Positions 35,901 to 49,621 of a stretch of DNA of 64,000 nucleotides are shown piece after piece. Source of the stretch: Oryzias latipes (taxonomy: Eukaryota > Chordata > Actinopteri > Beloniformes > Adrianichthyidae); contig NC_019867.2 in assembly GCF_002234675.1 (NCBI RefSeq), positions 21,236,184 through 21,300,183 of the forward strand, read 5' to 3'. The translations under genes were made by a program, and so were the position numbers. The notes under the pieces are model-generated. The model was not told the origin of the DNA, made no database searches, and worked only from the letters and a program-made list of their open reading frames with translations. The number at the start of each line of letters is the position of its first letter. The first letter of the stretch is position 1.

Positions 35901-36847
35901 AGCTGTGTGTTGTCCTTTATCGACTTGTAAGTCAGAACCTTGCCACTCCAGGCCTGGGAAATGGTGTATGGATTGCCGAATCGTTTCTTGAGCGTTGCCA
36001 TGGCTTCAGTATAACCCACACTTGGCACAGGGTGATACAGACAGTGTCAGATGGCCTCCCTAGCTTGGCCGAAAATGTAGTGGTGGAGCCGAATAAGCTT
36101 TTCTTCATCTGGGACTGTGTCCTTATCGACCAGGGTGGTGAACAGTCGCATGAACTGCCAGTATTTCAGTGGCTCTCCATCAAACTTAATAATATCAGCA
36201 GGAGGTAGTCGCATTGTGTCAATATGTGCCTGGTGTTGTCGCCGTGACAACTCTAGCAGTTCGGCTACTGATGTTTCATTGTTGGCCGATGCCCCTAGTG
36301 GTGATGAAGGACCCAGGTTTCTTGTACTTGACTGCAGTTGCCTGCCAGACTGTAAATGCAGCTCACTGCGTAGTCGTTCCTCCTGCTCCACCATGAGCTT
36401 GTAGAATTCTTGCTTCTCATGTAGCCTGTGCTCACGGATCTCTTTGAGCTCAGCAAAGATCTGTTCTAGAAAAGGAGAGTCGCTGGTTGGTCGACTAGTT
36501 GATGCCTGCTCGGTCTCTTGGCCGTCATGGGTTTGTTGTCCCTCTTCATATATCCAGGTCATAGCTGCATGACGCAAGTCATGGATGTCACGTAATACAG
36601 CTGACAAATATCTGGATGAAGCATCTGTGTCGTCCTCATCTTCTAGGGTGCTGTGATATCGCATATGAGCTTCCTGGAACTTTGTTTCAGCCTCCGTAAG
36701 AGCGTGCAGCATGACCTCAGTTTCATTCAGCCGGTCTTGGATCATAAGTTCATTCACTTGGCTGATCAGGCGTGTGACAATCCCTTTTGCAGCCCCACGC
36801 TGTCGCTTGAGAGTCTGCTGCTCCTTGCCTTTTTCTTCTGACATCAT
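32982..36847 (-). pseudogene. BEL/Pao gag-pol, broken
   Basis: Gag begins at 36847 (MMSEEKGKEQQTLKRQRG) and shifts frame near 36040 to MPSVGYTEAMATLKKRFGNP, a Pao retro-gag domain. Zinc knuckles follow (CPKCSGEHFLNQC, CQNCFMTGHTRETC) near 35500-35400. The protease has LLYNGANATLC where LLDNGA-type is expected, so the catalytic Asp appears changed to Tyr. After a break at about 34710 comes reverse transcriptase (TGLGWTLNGPVSG, LNADIEGMFYQVRVP), a frameshift near 33900-33960, NFYVEDCLKSLP (YVED for YVDD), LHHFSDASEAAYGA (RNase H) and the end at 32982. No integrase. Confidence 0.85.
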
Positions 36848-37093
36848 GGCTTTCGCTTTGGCAGTAGTTGGGTTGATTCTCCCAGCGTGTTTGACTTTAA
36901 TGTAGGAATTAAATTCACTACATTAACGTGGTTGTTGAGTGGTTTTAATCTCCCTTGGTGTAGCACACATCCAATTGAATGGTAAAACTGTAAAAACAGA
37001 ATGTTGAAAAAAAACCAACAACAATAATAATAATAATTCTTGGAAAAGATAAACAAATATATATATTAAACTGCTGTTAAACTGCTCCAAAAT

Positions 37094-39469
37094 TATGGAA
37101 GCGATTATGTAGCATAAATAAAAAGCAAAGTCAAAACCAGAAATGTTTTTTAATTTTCAAAATGAAGCTGCATTTTTTGACTCAAAAATAAAAAATAAAA
37201 AAGCAATCCACCAAAATGCTTTTTCATTTCTTTCCTCAACACAGCTTGTTCTGTCACTTAAATAAAATTAAAATGAAAATGGTATTTGACATTTCATTTT
37301 CAAGACGTTCTCTGGTAAATGTGTAGCATAATTCATTTAGAAATGTCTAATTTGACAATTAAAATGGATTAATAGAAATGCTTTTTAATTTTCAAAATGA
37401 AGCTGCATTTTTTGACTCAAAAATAAAATGAAAAAGCAATCCACCAAAATGCTTTTTCATTTCTTTCCTCAACACAGCTTGTTCTGTCACTTAAATAAAA
37501 TTAAAATGAAAATGGTATTTGACATTTCATTTTCAAGACGTTCTCTGGTAAATGTGTACCAAAATTCATTTAGAAATGTCTAATTTGACAATTAAAATGG
37601 ATTAACAGAAATGCTTTTTCATTTTCAAAATGTAGCTGCATTTTTTGACTCAAAATTAAAAAGAAAAAGCAATATTTCAAAATGCTTTTTCATTTTATAC
37701 TTAAAACCGCTTATTCTGTGTCATTATTAAAACGAAAATGCAAAGAGGGGATTGCATTTGCATTTTAACATCCACCCTGCGCACCTTGTCGCAATATTCA
37801 TTTCGAAAAAGCATTAGCAGAGGGGAGGCCGGGCGATGACGTCACTGCTTTCTCTGTGTGTCCGGCCGCTGAGCGACACACACGCACCAGGAGCAGACTG
37901 TGTTAGCGGCAGAGAAAACGGCTTTGAGTTGGTTGTGAACTTCTGATGAGTTTCCACAGCTTCTCAGGACTACATAGCAGCATGTCCGCCTTCTGCGGTC
38001 CTCCTCCGGACGCACCGCGGACAAGCTTTGTTCTGCGGACCGCCAGCTGCCTTCGCATAGCGGAGCGCAAAGCTCCAATCATGATCGCTGAAGGCGGAAA
38101 TGCTGCTGCGATCTGAGAAACCATCATATGAATTTGTGTTTCCAGTGGTGTCCAGAACAAAATAAAGACTGATGTAATTCCCACATATTTACAAATTTAT
38201 CTGCAGCTTCGCGCGGAATTTGCTGTTTGATGACAGCTGGAGCCCCATCAACAGATAGCAGATTTCACTGTGGTAAACGTTTGCTGCTTGGACCAAAAAC
38301 ACTCACTCAGCGCGAAGCTGCAGGAGACTATCTTCATAATGTGCTTTTATTACTGTCATGATTATTATTAAGGGCCTGCTCTGCTCGATCATATGTTTTT
38401 AAATCCGTGCGGTCAGACGACGCTGAAGTTGACTTGCGATTCACAGCTTCTGATTCACGAGGGCACTAAATGAACATTCTGCTGCATGTTTCACATTAAG
38501 ATCACCTAAAACCGTGTCCTGTTCACAAACCTCTGGACCTGGACTGCTCAAACCTGGATCTTATTAATCAAACAGCAAATTCACCGCGAAGCTGCAAATA
38601 AATGTGTAAATATGTGGGAATTACATCAGTCTTTATTTTGTTCTGGACACCACTGGAAACACAAATTCATATGATGGTTTCTCAGATCGCAGCAGCATTT
38701 CCGCCTTCAGCGATCATGATTGGAGCTTTGCGCTCCGCTATGCGAAGGCAGCTGGCGGTCCGCAGAACAAAGCTTGTCCGCGGTGCGTCCGGAGGAGGAC
38801 CGCAGAAGGCGGAAATGCTGCTATTTAGTCCTGAGAAGCTGTGGAAACTCATCAGAAGTTCACAACCAACTCAAAGCCGTTTTCTCTGCCGCTAACACAG
38901 TCTGCTCCTGGTGCGTGTGTGTCGCTCAGCGGCCGGACACACAGAGAAAGCAGTGACGTCATCGCCCCGCCTCCCCTCTGCTAATGCTTTTTCGAAATGA
39001 ATATTGCGACAAGGTGCGCAGGGTGGATGTTAAAATGCAAATGCAATCCCCTCTTTGCATTTTCGTTTTAATAATGACACAGAATAAGAGGTTTTAAGTA
39101 TAAAATGAAAAAGCATTTTGAAATATTGCTTTTTCTTTTTAATTTTGAGTCAAAAAATGCAGCTACATTTTGAAAATGAAAAAGCATTTCTGTTAATCCA
39201 TTTTAATTGTCAAATTAGACATTTCTAAATGAATTTTGGTACACATTTACCATGGACCTTTTTTAAAATGAAATGTCAAATACCATTTTCATTATCATTT
39301 TAATTAAGTGACAGAATAATCTGTATTGAGGAAGGAAATGAAAAAGCATTTTGAAGTATTGCTTTTTATTTTTAATTTTGAGTCAAAAAATGCTGCTTCA
39401 TTTTGAAAATTAAAAAGCATTTCTGGTTTTGACTTTGCTTTTTATTTATGCTACAGAATCGCTTCCATA
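37094..39469. mobile_element. 2.38-kb near-complete palindrome with 6-bp target duplication
   Basis: Starts TATGGAAGCGATTATGTAGC and ends GCTACAGAATCGCTTCCATA. Both flanks are CAAAAT (37088-37093 and 39470-39475), and removing the element restores the LTR sequence seen in the intact 3' LTR. Arms run about 37094-38232 and 38560-39469, leaving a loop of about 330 bp. The left arm has an extra copy of a 238-bp unit. The GC-rich inner part contains mirrored 78-codon frames (37842-38078 minus, 38720-38956 plus), which are arm copies. No transposase was seen. Confidence 0.9.
37142..37616. repeat. Tandem duplication within the left arm
   Basis: Two adjacent units of about 238 bp (37142-37381 and 37382-37616), each from TTTTTAATTTTCAAAATGAA to GGATTAA(T/C)AGAAATGC; a third diverged unit follows. 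The right arm has only one copy of this unit, so the duplication arose after the palindrome formed or was lost on the other side. Confidence 0.75.
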
Positions 39470-39999
39470 CAAAATATTTCATTGTACAGACATAACCAAT
39501 ATTAAATTTTACATACACATTTTCAGTCATCTATAGCAAACTGACACAACTGACAAACTGACAAACTGTGAATACTGCACTCAATCCACTCATCACTCAA
39601 AAAAAAAAAAAACCAGCAGATAGAACTCTTACCACGCTGGGGAGAGGATCACAAATTCTGATTAATGTTGCTGTTTCTTTAAAAAAAAAATGTTTCCCCC
39701 ACTGCCATATAGGCAGGTGCCTAATAAATATTAATTATAGCGGCCTCTAGCGGCCGTAACAGATGGCAGCACTAGTTATCTAATATGGCAGCGCCCCTGT
39801 TAATTCAAGAAGGGCCCAAATCCAGAGACTTTAGTTTGCTAGTCCTCTGAAATTATGAAAGCGAGGTGCTTCATATTATAGTATTTGTAAGCTATACTGG
39901 TGCTAAATCTGGGTAAGGTATTAACCATTTTGTGTAGCCTACTCCATCACTGACGTCACGGCTGCAGTAAATGCATAGGGTTGTTTACTCAGTCTAGCT

Positions 40000-41125
40000 C
40001 AGGGGTCGGGAACCTATGGCTCGCGAGCCATATATGGCTCTTTTGATGGTCACATGTGGCTCGCAGACAAATCTTTAATTATAGTTTTTTTTTTTTCATT
40101 AGACCAGTCCTCGGGCGCGATGCGATGCCAGAGGCGCGCAGTAGTAGCAGTGCTTAGAGAGAGAAATCTGCGCCAGCGCTATCAGTTACTATTATCTATT
40201 AATTCACAGAGTTTGTACCAGCTGGAAACCTGTGAATTGACGTGCCTAAAACTGCGCGCTCCCGTCTCTGAGAAAGAGCGCGCAGATGCGGGGACGGGAT
40301 GTGTGAGGGAGAAAGCAGGGGGGTGGGGCTGAGGTGTTGTGGGGACAGGCAGCAGGTGAATCGCGCAGGGATTGTAAAAACGTAAAACCCGTTGCCCGTC
40401 ACTCACTGCAGCGTGTGAGTGTGTGTTTGACTCCAGATCTGCATGTGATCAGTCTGTCTCACATCTACAGAACATTCAGACCTACGATCACGTTTAAAGT
40501 CTCAACGCCTGCATGAAGCAGAAACTCACCACGTATCAACCAGACTAGACCATCAGCAAAACTACCACGAGAAATACTCACCATTTATTAGCAACAGCAT
40601 AACAATGTTATTAAAAAGAATCCACAGACTTATTGTACTTTAAAAATGTTGAAATTAAATCAAATGCACACATTCACTTGTATATTTAGTTTTAAACAAA
40701 TTGTCGCGGACTGAGTTGGATGGCTGTCGGGCCGCGTTAAAAGTTCTGGAGTTCATTGAACGCGTCAAGCAGAGATCTGATTGGCCCTCAGTTCTGTCGC
40801 TCAGCCTGTTGTTAGGTAGTTTGGACCAATGGGGTTCAGCTATGGGCCGAATAAGGGAAATGGGAGGGGCTGCAGCGGTAGCAGGGGAATATAAAGTTGG
40901 GAGAAGCGCACTCGTCTCGGCGGGAGAGATTCAGGAGTTGCTGAATTAATTGAACGGCGTTTGTTGCGGTCTGCAGTAATCGGAATAAAGAACTTTAAAA
41001 GAGGTTTAGTCTCCTTGCCTCAGTGTGAGAAAAGGACACTACATTATTGTATGGCTCTTTCGAAATTACATTTCAAAATATGTGGCATTTATGGCTCTCT
41101 TGGCCAAAAAGGTTCCCGACCCCTG
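40000..41125. mobile_element. hAT MITE with perfect 8-bp target duplication
   Basis: Ends are CAGGGGTCGGGAACCTATGG and its complement-type AAAAAGGTTCCCGACCCCTG. GTCTAGCT flanks it at 39992-39999 and 41126-41133. The subterminal TATGGCTC words (near 40014 and 41051) are typical of a common vertebrate hAT family. No transposase is encoded. It contains the LTR-like block 40702-41043. Confidence 0.9.
40702..41043 (+). repeat. Candidate solo LTR inside the hAT element
   Basis: About 342 bp starting TGTCGCGGACTGAG and ending GGACACTACA. It has a TATA-like box (GGAATATAAAG near 40887) and AATAAA near 40984, in LTR order (U3, TATA, R, polyA signal, U5). No matching target duplication was found, so borders may be off by a few bases. 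The open frame 40701-40949 is within this LTR and is not a gene. Confidence 0.5.
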
Positions 41126-41133
41126 GTCTAGCT

Positions 41134-41569
41134 AGTAGTTGGTAAATCTTCTCTTTTCTTAACTGCCCTGCAAATGGTGAAACTTTTCTGTATGGTTAGT
41201 CTCATAGTGGTGCTGAACGTTATATTCTTGGAGCACTGCAACCTGTTGATTATATACCAACCACACTGGTTTTACAATTGTCAATTTTCCTGGAAAGCTC
41301 TGAACTCCACTTCAACCATTTTTTCTTTTTGACAAATTTTTGGTAATTAGGGTGTCACTACTGATCCTTTTTATAGCAACGTAACAGCGGTGGGGATTAC
41401 AGAGAACCAAACTGCATCTTACCCAGACACAGAGCTGTTAGGTTTCGCTTTTGGCACGTGCAAAGATATGCTTGCCGTTTCTCCTGTTTTGCTCTTCCTT
41501 TGCTCTCCCTAGTGGCGGAATTGCGCATTTTGGTTGTTTCTTTAAAAAATAACTCGCCACAGGAATGTA
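41134..41569. other. Non-coding stretch between repeats
   Basis: No exon or repeat family was recognised. Confidence 0.4.
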
Positions 41570-41800
41570 AGACAGAGTTTTAGTGCCAGTTTATGAAGAA
41601 ACAATTTTTTTTTACTTTTAAGTTGTAAATTTACGAGAAAAAAAGTCATAACTGTTCAATTACGAGAAAGAAGTAGTGAATTTACGAGATTTAAAGTCGT
41701 AGATTTAAGAAAAAAAACTTGTAAATCTACAATAAAAAAGTCATACATTTACGTAAAAAAAACTCTACAGAGTACGATGGAGTTTTAGGGTCAGTTTACA
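41570..41800. repeat. 'TTTACGAGAAA' satellite-like repeat
   Basis: Runs of TTACGAGAAAAAAAGTCAT, AATTTACGAGATTTAAAGTC and similar words recur with a period of roughly 30 bp. This is a low-complexity repeat often seen in teleost genomes. Confidence 0.6.
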
Positions 41801-41859
41801 AAAACAAATTTCATACAAACTGCTTTTCTAGGTGTGCACACACTGCAGCAGCACACTAT

Positions 41860-42250
41860 GTCCGAATTCCGACCCTAATCCCTAACTGCAATAGTGCGGG
41901 ACTATATAGTGAACTGGATTTTAAAAGCAATTCGGACACCATACTTTTTTTTTTTTTAACGGTAAAGTGAAAGTGTCATTGAAATGAGTGCAACCATTTA
42001 TGAATCAACTGTGTTCTGATGATTAAAGCGTTAATATTTTATTGAAAAACTACATTTTCTTTTCAAAAATTGCTCAAACCCAATGTTTTGTGGTCTATAT
42101 TCGCCAACCTAGTGTACATACACTGGTTTTTCGCAGAGACTTCTCGGAAATTTCTAAGGCACTCTATTTTGGAATTGTAGGTTGTGTCCGAATTCCTTAA
42201 CTAGCGTGTTCGCCATTTTGTAGTGCTGTCCGGATCAACAATTCCAAATC
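41860..42250. mobile_element. MITE-like element of the 'GTCCGAATTC' family
   Basis: GTCCGAATTCCGACC near 41870 and GTCCGAATTCCTTAACTAGC near 42187, with GCAATTCGGACACC in inverse at about 41930. It resembles the piece at 3370-3535. It may comprise two abutting copies. Confidence 0.5.
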
Positions 42251-42923
42251 GAAAATCACACCAGGATCATGTTATTGTAGAATGACAAGTGGCAATAGTT
42301 CGGTGGTTGAAAGAAGAACACTTTTATTAACACTCTCCACACACGCACCTTTATACTTGACTGCTGTAAATCACAGTGTCGTAAACCAACAGTTCTGAGC
42401 TGCATCATTCATTTTATTACATTTCCCCCTTTTTCAAAAGAAAACAAATAGTACAAAAAACATACTTCAGCATGTTTTACGTTGTAAAACATTTGTATAA
42501 TATATTAAACATAAATTGAAATTGGATTTTCTAACAGAACCATTTAACTTTGAGAATAATGTCTATCTTTCTGCAAACATAGCACGTGGTAAAACAGTAG
42601 GTTCCGATACCCGAACGAATCAGTTTCAAGGAGCAATTAACCATCATCAATGAACTACATTCAAAATTCACATTTCAAACATTCATATAACTTAGACTCA
42701 GTCCATCTTTGTCTTCTGTCTTGTCTTCTTCTGTTTCTTCTCCCCCTTTTTTTTTCCCGAAAGAACCCCCCACCTCACCCAAAGGCCATATTGTGCACAT
42801 TGCAGAGCATAGAGACTACAAGTCCAGTCTCTTGACAGGTTTGCTTATCTGTCCAGAATGTGTGTAGACAGTCATTGAAGCAGCTGCTAGAGAACTTGCA
42901 GCTGTGATGACCTGAGGTTGAAT

Positions 42924-44790
<1,867 letters not shown>

Positions 44791-47775
44791 TTAGAGGCAG
44801 AAGCACTGGCTGAAGGAACAGGTTCCACCTCAGACGGCTCAGGTGAAGTAGGAAGCGCAGCAGTGACAACATGCTGTGGGGTGTCGCTGCGGAGATGACG
44901 ACAGCTACGGCGGAACACCACTCCCTGTGGCGTTTCCAAGAGGTATGATCTTAGAGTAATTTGCTCCTTCGAGACAACTGCTGGAGTTGACCAGTTCTTT
45001 TCCTGATCCAGCTTGGTAACAACAGTGTCCACTGAACGTAGAGCAGGGAGAGACTTAGTGCCATGAGGACGGTTGTAGTAGAAAGCTTGTTTGGTCTTCT
45101 CCGCTGCATCTCTTTGAAAAACAGCCTTTCTGTCAGGCCATTTTGTTTGGAGATTCTTCTCCAAGGTGAGAAGCGTTGTGCAAATCCTTCTCCCCATGAG
45201 GAGCTCTGCAGGGGTGACTCCTGTGCTGGAGCAGGGAGTTGACCGGTAGCACATGAGAGCAATGAGTGGATCCTCCTGCCTGACAATCTTCTTAGCGGTT
45301 TGCACTGCTCTCTCTGTAAGACCGTTTCCTTGAGGGTGGTGAGGACTTGATGTAAGGTTTCGGAAATCCATGTCTTGCGAATTCTCTGAATTCCGCACAG
45401 GAAAACTGAGGTCCATTGTCGCTCACCACTTCAACTGGAATCCCGAATCTGGCAAATGTGGCCTTCAGTCCCTGAATGACTTGAAAACTTGTGGTGGATG
45501 GCAGATGTTATATTTTCAGAAACAGGAGTAGTAGTCTGATACCACAAGGTAATTAATTTTGTTGTATTCGCAGAGATCCGGTCCAATTCTGTTCCAGGGA
45601 CGATCTGGCAGAGGGGTATGAGGAGGAGATGAGAGTTCGTTTTGTTGAGTACGCTTCTGTTCCTGACAGGTCTGACATTGAATCAAGGTGTTCTTTAACT
45701 CTGCTGAAAGACCAGTCCACCAAACAGATGAATTAGCTCTCTCTCTGCATTTTGTGAGCCCTTGGTGTCCTGCGTGTATTTTCTTCAGGATCTATCCCCT
45801 TTCAGACTTAGGGATAACAATTCTGCAGCCAAGAACGAGAAGGCCATTGGTCTCCACCAGCTAATTTTTTACTTTCATGTAAGCTCGGACATTTACAGGA
45901 ACTTTTTCTTTGTATTCTGGCCAGCCATTTCTAAGTTTGTAGCTTGCCGTCTTTGGCTGTAGCTGCTCTGATGCTGTCTATTTGACTCTGAGAGGCAGGA
46001 ATGCTTTGTTCTACCGTGGCTACACAACACTCAATCTCACTTTGCATACCTGTGGGTTCTCTGGTACGTGCCGCAGCTATCTGGGTGCAGGGGAATCTGC
46101 CAGAACACGCTAGCAACATCCAGAGATGAAAACACCATGGTACCACTCAATTTAGACGTTATCTCATACGAAGTAGGTAGGATGTACCGCTCTCTTTTCA
46201 CCGACTTGTTCAGTTTTGTTAGGTCGACACAGATCCGAGCCTTGCCCGTATGCTTCTTTAAGACTGGCACCATTGGAGCGCACCAGTCTGTCGGTTGTAT
46301 TACACGTATAATGATGTTGTTTTGCTCCATCCTTAAAAGCTCCTATTTCAATTTCTGTAGCATGGGGATTGGTATGCGCCTTGCTGTGTGGACTGCGTGT
46401 GATAAGGCACCTTCTTTCAGTTCTATTTTAACTGGATCTGTTTTTAAAATACCATGGTCCCCAAAGGGCTGACTGCTGGCTATTTCTTTATTTGTGTGGG
46501 TTGCGATCTCATCTACTCTTCTTACGATGTTCATTTCTACAGACAGAGTAAGCTGAGCATTTTGTTGACTTTATGCCCATGCACAACATATATTTTTAAT
46601 GAGTAGCTCTTGCCTGTGTAGCCTACTGCAGCATCAAAGCAACCGAGGCACGATGGTTCTTCTCCGGGACGGTCTAATGGGAGGTCAGGAGGCTGTAAAA
46701 CATTTCATGTGTCAAGGTCTGAAATTTGTCCTCATTTATAATATTGCCATTTTCAGCCCCTGTGCCAATCTTAATTTGGTCAGTAACAGATTCAACTTGG
46801 AGCAACACAGTTCATGCTTCAGACTTGTTTCTTTTTGCATTGCATATTGAGCCGAGAAAGTAGGAGGTCTGCTCCCCTTTCTCTGCTTCAGTGACCTCAT
46901 TCACTGACCTGCTGCTACAACATGCTCTGGCCCAATGCCCCATCTTGTGGCAGTTATGGCACTTAGCTTTTGAAGCTGGACATTTCTCATCTCCTCTGTT
47001 TGGCAATTTTCCACATCTTCCGCATTTCTTCACAGGCTCCCCCCATTTACTGTGTACGTTAGACTTACCTGGTTTATGCTGTTGTCTCCAGTTTCTGTTT
47101 TTTATTCCTGTGCCGCACCTCTTGAACCGTCGCCTTGCTTGTGCTTGTGCTCCTATCTCTTCCGCTTGCGTTACAGTCTGAACTGTAAGCACCAAAGTTA
47201 GATCCGACTTCAACTGTAGCCTGCATGAGAGCTCTTTATCCTGGATCCCCACCACGATCTGGTCACGGATGTGCTCCTCTCTGGCTGCTCTGAAGTTGAA
47301 GTGCTCAGACAGTTCATAAGAGTGCTCAGATAAAACTCTCTGCTTTCTCCCCTATCCGCTGCATGCGCTGGTGAAAACACGCTCTCTCGTGGATCAAAAA
47401 TTGTCGTCGAACTTTGCTAGGACAACCTCGATTTTGTCTCTGTTGCCCTCATCTTTAAATGTAAACGACTTAAAAATATTCTCCGCTTCCTCGCCCATTG
47501 TGTAGATAAGGCAGTTCACCTGCAACGTCCTCTCATCTTTATTAAGTTTCGTGGCAATTCTGTATATCTCAAAGCGCTGTTTCCAGTCCAGCCATTCTGT
47601 CTGCTTGTCAAAGGGAAGTTGACAGGCGGATTAAATTTAGCCATTTTGCTCAGTTCTTTGTCTCCTTACTCCGTACTCTACATAGGTTCTGTCCGGGTAA
47701 CTTCTGACACCATTTAAAATGAAATTGCACTGTCCCACAGTGTCGTAAACCAACAGTTCTGAGCTGCATCGCCGC

Positions 47776-49098
47776 TATACGACAGTTATAAGCGAAAATA
47801 AACGCTTATTTAAAAATATTACAAATTATAGAAATTACAAACTTAGAAAAAAATTAACTACCCCCAGAGTTGTCACGAATCAAATATGCAATCATTGCTG
47901 AAATAAAATGTTTAAGCATCAGGCATGAAAGGGGCTTATTTAAGGGAGTAAATGGAAAAATGCTCACTCTAGTTGCTGCCTGGTTGAGCACTCAAGAACA
48001 GCGGGAGCCGGATGTGTTGTTTTATTTTCAAAGTAAACACTTCAACAGCTTGTTCGCTGTCAGTAAATCTAAACATACTAATACGTGTATTAATCCAATT
48101 ATTCTTATAAATAAGTATAATTTAAAACTGGGCAATAAATAATTTTGTTTGTGGTATTTTGTTAATGAATTAAATTCCCACAAGGTAAAGACTTTATTGT
48201 GAAAGGATAGATCGGAAACACTGGCTCGGAGATCCTAAATTGTTCAGATGACGCTGGTTGGCTTCTGTGACGGAGGTATACTATCTACCTCAGTATTTTC
48301 TGAACCCTGCACCACCACAGACAGGAGGTCTTTCCGTTTCTTCGTCGATAGGAGCGATTAGTATTGTTCTTTCCTCGTCATTTTGCGGTTACGACTTGAG
48401 CTGGCGAATTGTGACATCTGTCTATTGCAGTAGACAGTGCAGTCTTCGCCTGGAGAAACACCTGTGCGACTGCCTCTTCTCGCAGCTGGCCGCCGTCTTC
48501 AATGTTGAGTAGGTACGTATTTAAACATGCGCCAAACACCTTAAACGAGCACGCGACGTTTTTAGTTTTTTACTTAAAGATTTTGAACGCCACAGCCCAC
48601 CCAGTATTTTGGTCACTTTATTTGGATGGCAGTTGGCCTAAACACAGCAGCTGTGGTGGTCGGAGGAGTGAAAACAAAAGAGTGGAGTGTTTTCGCCCCT
48701 TATGCTGATAAGACTGGATGTAGGGGAGGATCTATCAGAGCAGCGTTGCTGGACCATTTTTGGTTAGAGTTTTCGATCACACTTGACGCATTCCACTCTT
48801 CTCTTTGTGGCTGCCTGTCCATTAACATTATAATCACACTCTAGCCCCTTTTTCAATTTTAATGGGATGGACAAACCACACGTTTCCACCATCCTCCATC
48901 TGAGGATCTGTGAAACTCCTACTGAGAAACCCATAAAGGCCTGTTAAAAAATGTGGGTGGGTTTTTCCTCACTGTTTACATAACTCACAGCTTCAGCCAG
49001 TTGCTCACTGATGGTAGGTTTCATGAAATAGTGTGCTGAAAGCTGAGCCCGAAATTGTAGTGATGGAATGATGATGATGCCTCCATGATTGTATTGAT
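47776..49098. other. Intergenic; possible 5' exon of asphd2
   Basis: About 48200-48512 is less AT-rich than its surroundings and ends in a good donor (GAGTAG/GTACGT, 48513). It could be a 5' untranslated exon of asphd2, which needs one upstream of its acceptor at 54446. This is only an inference from position and splice site. Otherwise nothing was recognised. Confidence 0.3.
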
Positions 49099-49610
49099 TA
49101 GGGTTGTGTATTGGCAAGAGTCTCACGGTACGATACGCATTGGGACATTGTACCGTAAATGTTTTATTTTTTTAAAGAGTATGACTTAGAAAAAAACATG
49201 TAGTGTGATAAGGCAACATGACAGGGTGAAAGAGAGCACTTGATGTGGATAAGATGCTTTATTTCCATGACAGTCTGCACTGCAGCTGTTTTCTCACACG
49301 CGAAAGTAAACACGGATTTCACCTCTTATGCCTACAACCTTGGCCTTTTTTCAGAGCGTTGTATACATCAGTCTGATCCATCAAGTCGCTGAACTAGAAT
49401 ATATTACTGTTAGGTTCCGAAAAACTTTGGCCTGCTATGCTGACAGCATTTTGACTGAAGCTCCATGCATGAGCCACTATGCAGCTGCAATGCTTCACTC
49501 GTTCTTATCTGAGTCCGCTACAGATGGACGATGGTATCGTCCATCGTGATGGGTGACTGACCTCACGATGGAGAGACACCATCGTGATGCCACGCCCCCG
49601 CCACGCTGCG
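49099..49610 (+). mobile_element. Left end of a hAT-like element
   Basis: TAGGGTTGTGTATTGGCAAG starting at 49099, then ACGGTACGATACG and GACATTGTACCGTAAATG, is typical hAT terminal wording. GATGGACGATGGTATCGTCC at about 49522 may belong to a second repeat. A matching right end was not found. Confidence 0.5.
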
Positions 49611-49621
49611 AGTCGACACTA

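Larger units (their letters stand above)
32301..39761 (-). mobile_element. BEL/Pao LTR retrotransposon with intact borders, integrase missing
   Basis: The 3' LTR is 32301-32856 (plus strand TGTAGGAATT...CCGTAACA). The 5' LTR is 36901-37093 plus 39476-39761, split by the foldback element 37094-39469. The element is flanked by GATGG at 32296-32300 and at 39762-39766, a 5-bp target duplication typical of BEL. Gag and pol lie between on the minus strand, but the pol frame stops after the RNase H part and only about 125 bp separate it from the 3' LTR. Integrase is therefore deleted and the copy is not autonomous. Confidence 0.9.
32253..39825. mobile_element. Small MITE split by the BEL element
   Basis: The left part is 32253-32300 (CTGGATTTGGGCCTCTCTTG) and the right part 39762-39825, ending CAAGAAGGGCCCAAATCCAG, which is its inverted terminus. 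Without the BEL insertion it would be roughly 110 bp. Superfamily unknown. Confidence 0.55.

Noticed and set aside
34980..36404. Several plus-strand frames of 95-128 codons
   Set aside because: Antisense shadows of the BEL gag-pol, which has zinc knuckles and reverse-transcriptase motifs on the minus strand.
37842..38956. Two 78-codon and two 93-97-codon frames that are almost identical on opposite strands
   Set aside because: They are mirror copies from the arms of the palindrome and show no domain.
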